Source: Hydractinia symbiolongicarpus
Lineage: Eukaryota > Cnidaria > Hydrozoa > Anthoathecata > Hydractiniidae
NCBI RefSeq assembly: GCF_029227915.1
Contig: NC_079876.1
Span: 35,693,828-35,757,827, forward strand
Reading direction: 5' to 3'
DNA: 64,000 nt
The position numbers and the translations under genes are program-made. Below are positions 48,705-62,000 of this stretch, piece by piece. The stretch's first letter is position 1, and each line of letters starts with the position of its first letter. Under the pieces are notes generated by a model. That model did no database searches, had not been told where the DNA came from, and worked only from the letters and a program-made list of their open reading frames with translations.

Positions 48705-50467
48705 CACTAACCCCAAGGAGGAGTTCATTTTTATCCCACGCCAAGTATGTAATCCAACTTAGCGCGGAACAATTGTAGTAAAAAAAAGCACACTTACCTG
48801 AATTAATTGCAAAGCAATTTTTTCTAAGGTGTCGTAACATATTTGACCATCGCTTAATACAAGATGCGAAAGAGGATAAGTGACAGGAAAAGACTGAAAC
48901 AGAAAACCAGATTGCATTGCTTTCCCTTGCTGACTAGTTAGCTGGTTCTCTCTTACGCGTTCTATATTTCCTTTGTTAGATGTTGGTTAGATAGTTTAAA
49001 ATAAAACCTGAGCATTCCCACTGTGTTTTAAAAGGAAAAACATGTAGCGTTTCCGTCTTGGTACCCTTTGTGTGATTTATCAAAAATCACTGGATATTGG
49101 CGAATAAGTACGCTAAGATTCTCTCTCTGTACTAAACTAAGTTTTTTTCTGCCATTTTTTATTCCCTTTTCTGTCTTAACGTGAAAATGCACAAAATGTA
49201 CCCTAAAATCGTTGAAAACTCCTTCAGCATTTAAACCACAATATCAAATTTTTTTGATCTATATAGCTAAGGTTTTATTTTATCTGTGGTTTAAACAGGT
49301 TTTATGGCAAAAATTTTAAAACACGAACACATTCACATTATGGTTTAACTTTAAATCTTATTTAAAACATACTTAACACACTTAAACCACAGTGGGAACC
49401 GAGCTTAAATGCCTTATCCAACATATAGCTGCCACTTGTTTACAAGGGACATTTATTTCTCACAGGAATGGATGAAAGAATGTAGCTACAGGCAAAAAAA
49501 TAAACAATTGAAATGTTAGCTAAACGGAAAAAAAGAAAGAGACACTAAAATTAGTAAAGCCTGCTAACAGGGGCTGTCAACAAACAGTTTTTGTCTCCGT
49601 TAACGGCAAATTGGCCGCTAGACTTTTGTGATTTGTTAAATTTTTTTCACTTTCCCTAAAAGAAATAGAAAAGGTCAGAAAGTGAAATTCGTCCCCATTT
49701 TTATATTTTTAACGGATGATGTATTACCCCTTCCCCCCTCCCCCCGGGATCCTTCCTCGAACGGGTGATGAGTGCCCCCCAATGAGTTAACCACTTGATC
49801 GAGTGAGTCGGCAAATTTTTAGCTAGCTAAATACATAAACAAACCGAAAGTGCCTGGGAGAGACTTAGTTCTTGCCTAGCATCTAGTCAGCTTAAGCTCT
49901 AGAGACAGCTAAGTAGCTATGTTGAAGATATCAATATTTCTCTACTATACTTCGTGTCAGATATGATAAAAAATACGCACATTTTTCTCTATATAGCTTG
50001 CTATACTGGCTTCTTACTAAACTAATTCCAAGCACATGTCTATAAGAAAACTAAAATGAGCTTCAGAGGCACAACATATGCAACCTAGACTGAAAATATG
50101 CATCATGTAGTCAATCCAACTTAAGAAATCATCAATAGCGTTGGAACAGCACGGTGAACTTTTTTTAATCTGTGAAAATAAATGAAAATAAGTTCATGAC
50201 TGATGTAAAGAAAAATTTTATTGCACTTTCGGCCAGCAGTTTGTCCTTTTAAAAAGCAATTTTAAGCAAGAAAAATACTTACTCGATTCAGGTAAGTCTC
50301 TCCCAATCGGGTGGTTGCGCACTCACTTGATCGGGTTATTTACCCCGATCGGGGAAAGATCCCGTACTGTTTATTAAGCAGAATTCCAAATAATAAAGCA
50401 GATATGAAGCTACATTTCCTTGCGTTTGCAACATGCTTTTTCATTGAAAGGTGTCATTATGTGAAAA
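48705..50467. other. Intergenic, no supported gene
   Basis: A C-rich patch lies at 49725-49750, and several TTTAAACCACA-type motifs occur around 49230-49400. No gene is recognised. Confidence 0.45.
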
Positions 50468-50640
50468 CTAGTCGATAAGGGCAGTGGAAAAATCCACGCA
50501 GAAATAGATTGTTTAAGATGACATTTTTTGCATATACAAAAATATTTTTTCGAAATTTGTTTACATGTTGCTTCCAATGTGTAGAGCTTGAAACTCTTCT
50601 CAAAATAATGCATAGGATCATATATGTTTTCAACGGATGG
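50468..50640. repeat. Dispersed repeat family R1, truncated copy
   Basis: It begins CTAGTCGATAAGGGC and shares the order of motifs TGGAAAAATCCACGC, GAAATTTGTTTACATGTTGC and ATGCATAGGATCAT with the copies at 51.5 and 62.5 kb. Confidence 0.65.
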
Positions 50641-51479
50641 TTAATGAGAATACGGAAGGAGAAACAACTCTTTTAATTCTATTGAAACACTGTGTGAGGT
50701 TCTAGCAGGTGCCTGTATAGAAACTTAATTTGAAATTTTGGCGATTGTGTGACTAAATTATTCGTGAATAACACTTCGCAACTATGATTGGTTATAAAAA
50801 CAATTAGATAATTTGATGATGAATTTGATAATACTATCAAAACAAGAAGCCATATTGAAATCGGTAAAATTTCTTTTGTTCTTATGTTAACATAATTAGC
50901 GAGGAAGCACATGCTCGACACTTTTGTAAACAAAATATATAGTTTATATATAGTTTATATCTCGTTTTAAAACGACGTTCTGTTATAAGAAGTTATTTCT
51001 TTAGTTAGAATAAATGTTATTCCAGCACACATTTTGTCGGCACTCGTCCAGCGCATATCTATCTTTATTGTTTTTCATGATCAAAGTGGTATACTCAAGC
51101 CTGCAAAAATAGGTTAATATCACGATTAAACGCTTATTTCCAAACGTATTGTTGAAGTTTTTAACAGCAATGCTTACTGACTTATATTAGGCACACTTTC
51201 CATACAAATATCACGTGCTTGCAGCGTGTTAAAGTCACAAAAAAGTTAGCCCCTATTAAAGGAGAATATGGAATTTGATCATTTTTTTGCGAAAAAGACT
51301 CGGTCGAGCACCTCACGCACTGATTCTTTTGAAATTAAAAACAATAGAAAATTCAATACATTTAAAGCGTACAGAAATGAAGTTGTTTCTCCTTCCGTAT
51401 TCTTTCCTCCAAGATGAGATATAAGGAAATTTAGAAATTTTTCTGATGTCAGCAAAGACCTGCGACAAGACGAAAATTA

Positions 51480-51960
51480 TTTTTTGGAAATTTATTTACC
51501 CGTTGCCTTTATCACATAGATCTTGGAATGCTGATCAATAAAATGTATAGAATCATGTACTTTTGTCAAACAGTTGCCGAGATATTAGGGTTTGAAGGTT
51601 TTTTGATGACGTCATTAACCTGTCCCTTCCGAAACGGATTTGGGGATCCAGGTTTAGGAAAATTACCCAAATTAGTCCTAGGTGGTTCCTAGTTACCTAC
51701 GTGGTGAAAAATCATTGCCTTCCCCACTTCGTTTCCAAGTTATTTGCCCTCAGAATTTTAGTAATGGCTTCATTAATTTTATATATGATATTGACGTTAA
51801 AGTAGTGTTATTGACATCGCACCATAAAGACATAAAATTTAACATTTAAGACATACTTTTTCTGCAACTTCAAAAGAAAAGGAACACACCCACTATGACC
51901 GTTACAAGCACTCCAAATTATTATATAAGATATTTTTTTTGATTAAGACCAGATTGACGT
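51480..51960. repeat. Dispersed repeat family R1, second copy
   Basis: It aligns over nearly 480 bp with 62536-63063, sharing CCTAGGTGGT and GTGGTGAAAAATCATTG among others. It ends where the LINE fragment at 51.96 kb begins, so one inserted next to the other. Confidence 0.85.
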
Positions 51961-53735
51961 CGTCTCCTGGATGGCAAAAGGCGAGTCAATGGCCTTACAT
52001 GTGATTAACAAAATTAATGGCAAAATTAAATTTCTTTATCCTCAAAGCTCATTTTTGAACAAGGATCTGCGACGACTTCTTTGTAACTCTTTAATTCAAC
52101 CACATTTCGACTATGCCAGTACTGTGTGGTATCCAAACCTGACAAAAGTTTTAAAAAAGAAGCTCCAGGTTGCTCAAAACAAATGTGTTCGCTTCTGTTT
52201 ACAAAAAAGTAGCAGATCACATGTAGGTGCTACGGATTTTAAGGAAATAAATTGGCTACCAGTTGGCGAAAGGTTTAAAGTATGCGTAAACAATCATGCA
52301 TATAAATTTTTTCAGAAAAAATGTCCCCTGTACATGTCTGATGTATTTATTCCATCAAGTCATAGAAGAGCTTCGACTCGTTCATCATTCCAGAGGCTTG
52401 AACAATCTTGTGTAAAAACATCCCAAGGTCAACAGTGTCTTTCCTACCTTGGACCCTCCTTATGGAATACTCTTCCTGAGGGTCTTAAAAGATTTAGTAC
52501 TACAAACAGTTTTAAACACAACCTAAAAAAACACTATTTTGATGTTATAACGAGAAGGGACTCAGATGATTTTGTGAATTAAATTCATATGATCTTTTGA
52601 TAATCCTTTCGTTTTCGTTTTTGCTTATCTTTTTTTTCTATAAGGGTAGAAATGGACCACAATGGAAATCTCGCCTTGGCTTGTTTTGTGTTATCCAGCC
52701 ATCAAACATATCAACACTCAGGAAAATTGCATTTAATTTTTTTTTATATTTTTTATGATACATTTTAATATTATATACAGTACAGTCCAGATGTAAGCGT
52801 ACGCGTACGCTCAACTTGCAAAAATAATTGCTTTCATTAAAAAAAACAATAGGATAGCGAGTTCCTTTCAAATTGCGCGAAAATAATTGCTTCGTGTTAA
52901 AAACAAAAGCATAGCAAGAAACATTGTTTATAAACAATACTCTGCGCGAGAAAAAATTAAACGCGAAGGCCATTGAATTTTTATTTTTTTTAACAACGAA
53001 ACTATTATAGTAACGCGATTTTAATCTGATATATTTAAAATCACAAGCTCTTACTTTCAAAATGCGATCTAAAAAAACATTTATATCGCCGTTTTTCGTT
53101 TTTAAACTTTTAAAAAGCGATCTAAAAAAACATTTATATCGCCGTTTTTCGTTTTTAAACTTTTAAAAAGCGATCTAAAAAAACATTTCTATCGCCGTTT
53201 TTCGTTTTTAAACTTTCAAAATGCGATCTAAAAAAAACATTTCTATCGCCGTTTTTCGTTTTTAAACTTTTAAAATGCGATCTAAAAAAAAAAATTTCTA
53301 TCGCCGTTTTCCGTTTTAAAACTTTTAAAATGCGATTTAAAAAAACATTTCTATCGCCGTTTTTCGTTTTTAAACTTTTAAAATGCGATCTAAAAAACTT
53401 TTCTAGCGCCGTTTTTCGTTTTAAAACTTTTAAAATGCGATCTAAAATTACATTTCTATCGCCGTTTTTCGTTTTTAAACTTTTAAAATGCGATTTAAAA
53501 AAACATTTCTATCGCCGTTTTCCGTTTTAAAACTTTTATAATGCGATCTAAAATTACATTTCTATCGCCGTTTTTCGTTTTTAAACTTTTAAAATGCGAT
53601 TTAAAAAAACATTTCTATCGCCGTTTTCCGTTTTTTATTAGTTTATTTATTTGTTTTCAATTTCTTTTTCTCTGTAAATATTTTTAACGATTTTATAATG
53701 ATGGCAAATATAACTTACTTACTTACTTACTTACC
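51960..53735 (+). mobile_element. LINE 3' fragment with inserted satellite
   Basis: The frame at 51971-52582 encodes the C-terminal part of a LINE ORF2 after the reverse transcriptase. Motifs are LLCNSLIQPHFDYASTVWYP, WLPVGERFKVCV, GPSLWNTLPEGLK and FKHNLKKHYF. The stop at 52580-52582 is followed by a 3' UTR that ends in (TTAC)n at 53714-53732. The frame is open but lacks everything before this region. It resembles the 2.2-2.45 kb tail of the first LINE (GAVIFNSLP corresponds to GPSLWNTLP). About 900 bp, including the 53-bp satellite, sits in the 3' UTR. Confidence 0.85.
53060..53636. repeat. 53-bp tandem satellite, 11 units
   Basis: The GCGAT landmark recurs at 53064, 53117, 53170, 53223, 53277, 53332, 53385, 53437, 53490, 53543 and 53596. 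Each unit holds GCGATCTAAAAAAACATTTC followed by TATCGCCG, so GCGAT...ATCGC can pair within the unit. A small apparent reading frame across it is an artefact of the repeat. Confidence 0.95.
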
Positions 53736-54814
53736 ATAAACCATGTTGCCTTAGAACTGGTTACGGGATAACTCAGAAAATAGTAAATGATTACAACAAG
53801 TTTAATTTTGGTAATGATTATAAAGTTCTTCTTGTGCTACCATCTTGCATAAGAATAATAGAATTGTTACTGGAAGAACTGCGTGTGTTCAATAGAAAAG
53901 CACTTCTCACCAAAGGTTTTTATCAACACAGGCAGAAATCCTATGGCAATATTTTTAATCTCAGTCTGCCCGATCTATGCATTTGAAAGGCCCTGGGTAA
54001 GGCCCTGGGAACAATGTTGGTAACATGGTTCACTACAAAACTATTATATACTTCTACTTCCATGGCCTTTGTTAAAGAAGATTTTCCAGCTAAAGTCTGA
54101 ATTAATTTCAGTTTAATGATCTTTTTTACCACCTAAAGGTAAAGCGTGCAACACATTTTATGTGGGAACTCGTCTTGTAGTCTTGTAAGGGAAGTAGCAA
54201 AACAAGTTATTACTCATCTTCAGTGCTTGTTAAAAACTCATCTTAGAAATCATGTCAGAAATATTTGAAAAAACAAACAAAACAACAAGGATTTTGTATT
54301 TATGTAAAAATCTAGAATACCGCTGAATCAATTTCTATCTGGTAGTTGATGTTTGATGCTTTCCAGCGAAGGTATTATTTACAAATAAAAAATGGTGATG
54401 AATATCTTGTCAATAAATCAAAATAATAAAAAAAAACAATATGTTTGTAATACAGTTAATTTCATTTTTGATTTCATTTTGTAAAGTGGGAGGTAAGCTT
54501 CAGCTGTTAAATTAGCGTGAGCATTCGGCACTGCTGACGTAATTGCTGACGTAAAATACGAAGATATCGTAGTTACGTCAGCAAAAAAATTGCAGACATA
54601 ATTTTGTTGTGAAATTTTTAAATAACAATAATTTCGGTTTTGTTTGAGCTACTTTCACTCATTGCGACTACAAATTAATTACATTCAATTTTCAGTAAGT
54701 TAAGCCATTAGGCTGGACTTGAGTGCCACCAAAATTACAAATCTAATGAATGCTACAATCAAAAATGGTTGGTGTTATTATGAAGAATGTAAGGTATAGA
54801 GAACATTACAGTTG
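53736..54814. other. Intergenic, no supported gene
   Basis: AT-rich. A GGCCCTGGGTAAGGCCCTGGG direct repeat lies near 53990, possibly a MITE end. No gene. Confidence 0.45.
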
Positions 54815-55290
54815 GCCCCTTTTCTTCATGCTGACACTCTTATGCTCGGCTGGTGCATTACACTGAGACTTAAACAAAAGACGGAAGACCATTTGGAACC
54901 ATACCACAAGTCAGTCTGACCTTCATCGTCACAGAGAATACTGCAAGAAGAGTGCGTACCCATGCAAGTTAAATACAACCAGAACATGGGAGAGGTCAGG
55001 TGTCCTGTACCTTAAGACAGCTTTTGGACGAATGTTCTTATAATGTAATAGCAAAGAAAAAACATGTTGAATAAAGTTTAAAAAATCTTTTTAAAAAGGT
55101 AATAAGAAATTAAATATGTCTAGTAATAATAATCGAAAAGATTGTATATCGTATTAAAAGAAGTCCAGAAGACTTTAACAATTGAGTCTCCTGTACAGTT
55201 TTGCTTCATGTTAAACTGTGCCAGTGACAAGCATTTTTGAAGCATGTCACCGGCGACTTCAGCAATATACAACCTAATGATGCCCTAACC
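54815..55290 (+). repeat. Dispersed repeat, copy 2 (inverted partner at 38.7 kb)
   Basis: It carries the same frame as the 38.7 kb copy (FLHADTLMLGWCITLRL at about 54825-54875, then KTEDHLEP), interrupted by one TGA near 54917. The 3' half aligns with the other copy as noncoding sequence. Confidence 0.75.
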
Positions 55291-56067
55291 TAATGAATTA
55301 ATCTCTAAACATAAAAAGCCAGTTGGCAGTGTACTATTAAACTAACAAATTTTACCATCCGGAAGGTATGCCAACTTCCATTTGTCATCGTCTTAGGAGG
55401 TCGATGTATCGAAATTATGAGAGGTAGCCTTGATAAAAGGTAAATGACAAAAGTTATTGCCAGCTAAAAAATTTCACTACAAAAAAAATTGCCGACGCAA
55501 CGCTGACACAAATCAGTTGAAATGTATCTCACTTCGGCAGTTTTATTTTATTAAATTCTAATTTCAAGGGCTGAAGCTTTAACAAAGTATAACAAGTAAA
55601 AAAAATTCAAGTGCATTTTCAATTTTGTATTTCCAAAAATCTATAAATTAGCATAAAAAGCCAATTTGGTCTATGTGTTCTTACGAGTGTGCTGATTCCC
55701 CAGACAACAAAACGGAACCGAACAAAACGAAAATTGCTAAGAATATTTATATATTTTAAAAATTACTTTGTTTATAAACAAAAATGTGTAGGCAAAACTT
55801 TCCTAGTGGCAGGAGTGTATATTAATGGAAGGTCACCAACCAGTCTCTGAGACTTATAGACTTGCATAGAATTGATGAGCATAAAAGATGTGCCCAAAAC
55901 TGGGTCAGATTTCAAGCCCTGCAAACTTATTTGAACCATACAGTTTTGATCAGGTGTAAACAACTTTATTAAAAAATTGCGTATGTACTTTATATATATA
56001 TTTATATTATTTTTAAATGTGTGTAATGATTATATACAATATTTTTATATATAAAAGAGACTAAAAT

Positions 56068-59000
56068 ATGTCTGGCAAATTAAAGGTGTCTGAAGGTGAC
56101 TGGATCTGTGACGAGGGAAGGTAAATTAAAACGGATTCAAATTTTAGTCTGTAACATTCACAATTGGCATGTACTGTACTTCATATTTTAAACTAGGAAC
56201 CCTAAAGGGGAAGTTCGGTCAAAAATTATATTTTCATAATCAATAGTCACGTAAAAAAAAATAAAAATGGATACCATAATTCTTTTCAAGTGAAACCCTC
56301 TTTTTACTGAAATAATCTGTGTTAAACACGCGTAAAAGCACCTCCGTATATGGACACTTCTATATTTTATGAAGGCTGAGTCGAGTTGAAACTATGACGT
56401 TTGATAGTTCAAAAAACAAAGTTCGGTGTTGGGTATTACATTTTTATTATTTATATATAACTGTGCTTTCAGCGGCTATACAAATCGAAGTAGCGATAAT
56501 AAAATGACAGAAAAAGATAAGGAAAGGAGGTAGAGAACGAAAAGCTGACGACGAAAGACAAAGATAATAATGAAAGAAAAAATCGCGTAGTCTCTTATCA
56601 GATTTCCAGTGCTGAAAAAATAAAGAGCTCTGAAAAAATAGCTACATTATATAAAAAGAAGTGGTACCTTGCCAAAAGGCTCTGGATTTTATATATGTTC
56701 TTGACATTTAGAACCAGAATGCTTTAAAAGTTTTGTTATGTTTTTTAGTTATGTTTGTTAGAATCTATTATTTTTTTTAAACCGAACTTCCCCTTTGAAG
56801 TCAATGAAATTTTAGGCACAATTTTTTTGTATAACTAAAAAGCCTAAATTGATGAAGAATGGTTTTCTGTACAATTAGGGATTATTGGATAAATAACAAA
56901 TAAAAAAATTAATATTTTTTGTAGTTGTCAAAATTTGAATTTTGCAAGACGAAATGAATGCAACCGATGCGGAAAACGTAAGTATCCAGAACTCTTTAGA
57001 TTTTTCAGACCAAGTTGGTTCTACAAGGAGATCTGCAAGAATGTAAAATTTAATATATAAAATGTTCAAATTTTATATATATGGAACCACATCTAACCAA
57101 TTTCCTGACAATGAATATTGTCAAAATGAGACAGAGTACAATGATGCAAATGTACATATGTACAAAATTATTTCAATGTGAACTTTTATTGACACCCTGA
57201 CCTAGTATTAAGAGCGATTAATGAAGTATAATGGTTGGTTCTAATTAGCAGTAGGTTAAGAATAATATTGGTGAATTTAGCATCTGGCAAGAAACAGTTT
57301 GGCTCTACCACAAAATAAGCCACATATCACATATTATAGGCCATAATGTCATAGGCATGTTTTTCTCTTTAATGAAACACCTTGTCTGCCTGTAATGCAG
57401 ACTGAAATTGTGATAAAGCTGCCTGTGATATGTACGATGGGTTGTTTTGAATCATGGTTTCCAGGGGGCTACAACTGGTTTAAATAAAACTCAATCAGTA
57501 GAAATCTAAGTTTGTGAATGCAACAATTCAGCATGATGTTATTTTCTACTTTTTATTTTAGCTAAACAGCCGGAAGCAGTAGTTAAAAGTTCTGGTCATG
57601 AAATTGGAGAAAAATTTGCAGAGAAAAGCAAAGGATTGTTTAGTGCCAATGATTGGCAATGTAGCAAGTATGTTTGATTTTGAAAGTTAAAAGCAAAATG
57701 CTTTCTCTTTTCTAATGTATGTACACCTTTCTGCTAAGAATAATTTGTTCACAGCCAAGTATATAGCTATTTTCAATGCTTACTGAGTCACATATTACCT
57801 TTAAAAGTAACATTAAAATGTCTACTGTATTTTCCGGTATATAAACCGCACCTTTGTATAACCCGCATTGTGTTAAAAACAATTTACTTACCCATTTCAT
57901 TTTATAAACATGCGCCTATGGTTGGTTTTTTAGCTTTGTGCCTTTTTTTTCATGCTGGAGACAAGCGGGGGAAGTTTAAACTTGTGAACCCCAAACACGA
58001 GAACAGAGTGTCTGAGCTAGCAACTCTCTCAGTCTTAACTTCCTTGTCCCCGACTGCTGAAGTAACAAACAACCACGGATTGTCTGTAACAGCGATGTAC
58101 GGAACATTCCTTTTTAATGTTTATAAAATTTTGTTATCCATTTATATCTCAGCAATCACAATGTGCATGATAAAATAAGTTGCAGCAATGGAGTGGAGAT
58201 AGTTGCATGTGTCTTACTAATTGTATTTTTAATTTATTTTTCATATTTTCAATGGTCATCTGTTGCTTGAAGGTATCGAAGATAAAAAAAGAAAATTATC
58301 TTATACATTTGAATTTAACATTTTTCAATATTTTTACCAGGAATTATTAATTAAGTCCTGGGCACTAGGTTGTGAAATACATGTTAATAAAACCTAAAAA
58401 TGATACCTGCTATACTGCTCTATTACCAGAAGCAAATCATTTCAATGTGCTCAATGTGATTGCAAAGATATAAATAGATTAAAATTACATTCAACACAAA
58501 AGAAAAAATGATCTCCAGAATTGTGTTTTAGAGAGAGCTCCTAATAGTAGCACTTGGAAGCAATAGAAATGTAAAGCAATTTCACTGTGTGAGAAAAATA
58601 AATCACGTAGGTGGTTACTACGTATCGGATTGCGCATGCAGTTATATTATTCTTTTGTGTTCCATGCTTTCTTCCCAGACCATCACATATACTATTGCTT
58701 TGTTTCATTCTGCGTAATTTTATAAGGTTATTTTAGTACTACAAATAAACGAAAAACAACAGACAAAAGATTCTATTAAAAGAAAGAAATCCTTGGCTTG
58801 ATTGCACCTGTAAATGTATAAGCTTTAAATTTAACAATAAATGACTGAAAAAATAAAAATTACCATATAACCCGCACCACATTATAACCCGCACCAACAG
58901 TGGAAATCGTAAAAATCAACGTATAACCCGCGGGTTATATACCAGAAAATAAGGTATTTACATTTCAGTGTCAAATTAATTTGTTGTATAAACCAGTCGT

Positions 59001-62000
59001 TTCATTCAATTCTCAATTTGCCTCCTGTTCCTCTTTGCCCAATGTATTATAAAACCTGTAATCATATTAAAATAAATAAATTAAGCTATGTTTTAAATTT
59101 AAAAGAATTTTCTCTTTGTGTATTGATTTTGTTTCTGTTGTCAATTTTATAGGTGTGGTAATATCAACTGGGCAAGACGAAGTACGTGTAATGTGTGTAA
59201 TGCACCAAAAGTTGGTCCAGACGAGCACAGGACTGGTAAGGAGATGTCAATTTACCGATTGTTGTTTTTGTTATACGCATTTATGCACTACGCTCACTCC
59301 TGCAAAAAAATTGATAGACAGTTTAATGAAATTAAAATCTAGAGAAAGTTAGATTATATTAAACGCACAGCTTAGTATTTCCATTATAATCTGCCATTAT
59401 GGCACCTTCTTAAGAAAAACAACTGCATGCTGCATTAAAAAATAGAACTTGTCCCAATCTAGCAAAGCATTAAACGTGGAGAATAAGTACTTTTTGACAC
59501 TTGTTCAGTCAATAGAATAATTACTATCATTTAAAAATATGCAAAATCTGGAGAATCATTGGAGACTGCTAGTAACAGACCTAAGACTGTTAAAAACTCA
59601 CATAAGGCAAAAGACCAGTAAATACCAGATCTTTCAAGTACAATTTTTACTGTAATTTTACAAGTTCTATGCTTTTGTTCTTCAGGATATGGTGGGGGGT
59701 TTAAAGAAAACGAAAACGTATCTTATAAAGAAAGAGAAGATTCTGATGGAGAGTTTGATGAAGTAGGTTATATTTTTCTATTGTTGACATTCTGTTTATT
59801 AAAGCCTTTTTTGTTGTCTTTCTGAAAAATAATTCCTTTGTCCTTTTATTCAGTTTGGTCGAAAAAAGAAAAAATTTCGAGGAAAAGTACCTGTTGTCCA
59901 GGTAAGGCTTTTGCAAAATTTGTACTTTCAGGACGCCTTGCAGTATTGTGGTTATAAGAAACATAAAATTGTCATTAAGATAATCATTTCTTCATGTTAT
60001 ACTGGTATTTTTCGAAAAAAAAAACATATACAAAAACCATAATACTGTAAATATCTATACTCTAGTATACAAACTTAAATCACAGAATGCATAAAAAGAT
60101 ATTATAATGCTTCTTACCACTATTTTTAGTCCAGAATAGAGACTCCAGAAAAGAACCCTCAGGTATTTAATTGTTATTGTGCTTTTTGGATTTCTATACA
60201 TAACTTAACGCATTCCATAATAAGTTTTCTTGCACAACCTTTACTTTTGTAAACACTGTTGTGTTATTATAAAATTAAGTCCTGCTGTTTAAAGTTCCAT
60301 AGTTAAGTTCATCCAGCATTGAATCTTGATACCTCACTCTTTCAATTACTGCTGTCTGATTTATAATACATTGTAAATACTATAATAATGAAATGCTATG
60401 AAGAAGCATTGCCTATCAAAAGTTATCTTTTTCTTTAATGAAGGCTTTCCTGTCTTTGTTTTAATTGATATACAAATTTTTAGAATTAATAAAAAGAAAT
60501 ATTCCCACTAATTCATTTTTTCAAGAATTGTTTAGTATCATGATTGTTGAAATATTAAAAGATTAGCAACAGTTGAAAAGATGTTTATGTGTTTATGTTT
60601 ATGTTTTAAATGTTTATGTGCAAAACATAAAATCATATAATTACGAAAACCACATGTCCAACTTTTTTTTCTGAAAAAGTGATAATTACATTAACAGTCA
60701 CCACCATTATTAATCAAAAGCCAACACGGTTCGTACATATTTTGCTGATTTGTGACCTCACACGACATACATATAACCGGATTTGTAGACGATGGATGAA
60801 GGTTTGCAATAAATTTGAGTAAATGTACTTCCTTTTTTTTAAGTGAAAACGTAAGCATCTAAAACTATATTTATAACAGCGAAACATTTTATTTTGAAAA
60901 ATATATTTATTTCTAAACATGATAAATAAATTTAATCAAACACAGGAGACACAGTTTATCTGTTTAGCATTCCCTCATTCATTCAGAATGCGTTTTTTAA
61001 ATCCCTGCAGACTTACGTCACACAAACTATTAAAATTCTCATGAACAATGTCATGGTGGTGACCTTAGTGTTAAAAGGCGAAATATGTGACTAACCTGAT
61101 AATCGTTGTAGCTCTGACTTGGGTTTAACACAACAATCATTAAACACAACAGCAACACAACAGCAACGCAACGTTGTACCAATGTATCAGATCTGCACCA
61201 AACAGAACAAAAACCCCATCCAACACTATTGTAATTAGTTATACTGTCTAAACACGAACAGTAGGTTAACACTTTGACCTAAAATATCTTGAGAACCAAA
61301 GCTTGCAATTATAAAAAAATTCACATAGTTTATATTCAAACTATAATGAACATATCAATCGTTAGCTCACCTTTAATAAATGTCTAAAATTAAAACAGAA
61401 CAGTCCCTATTTTAAATTTATGTCTCCCTTTTTTTATTTTCAGAAGGATGATGAAGAAGAGGAAGAAGATGATGATGATGATGATGATGTAGACCTTTCA
61501 AAGTACGATTTAAGTGGATCAGATGATGATAGGTAAATCCTTTTCTTGTATAAATGCGAAACAATTGCCTTTTGAGTTCACATTTTTTTGAGCAAAACTT
61601 GACCTGTCATAAGAATTTAAACACCTCAAGTCAAATATTAGGCCTCTAATGTTTGGTTTCACTTGCTTAAATATTTTCTATGGACCTGCTTTAAATTGTG
61701 TTGCAGAATTTTCCAAAAAAAATTATAATAAACTAGTCTTACACAACATCACACATGCAAACACTTGCATAAAATTATTTGCAAGTGTTTGCAAATGTGA
61801 TCAAACGTGTGTTCTAACTAGGCCTTAACGTATGTCCTAAAAAGTGGCACTGCTCTAAACAGATTATACTTTTCCATTATGATCATTGATTGATTGATTG
61901 ATTTGCATCATAAAATTGTCAGAAAAAATCTTGTGCTTCTATATATCATTGAAACTCTTGTAGAAGACATCTGAAAATATAAAAATATATCCAATCTGTA

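Noticed and set aside
53330-53530. 66-codon frame in the 53-bp satellite
   Set aside because: The frame exists only because the unit lacks stops in one phase for a few copies; it has no start context or domain.
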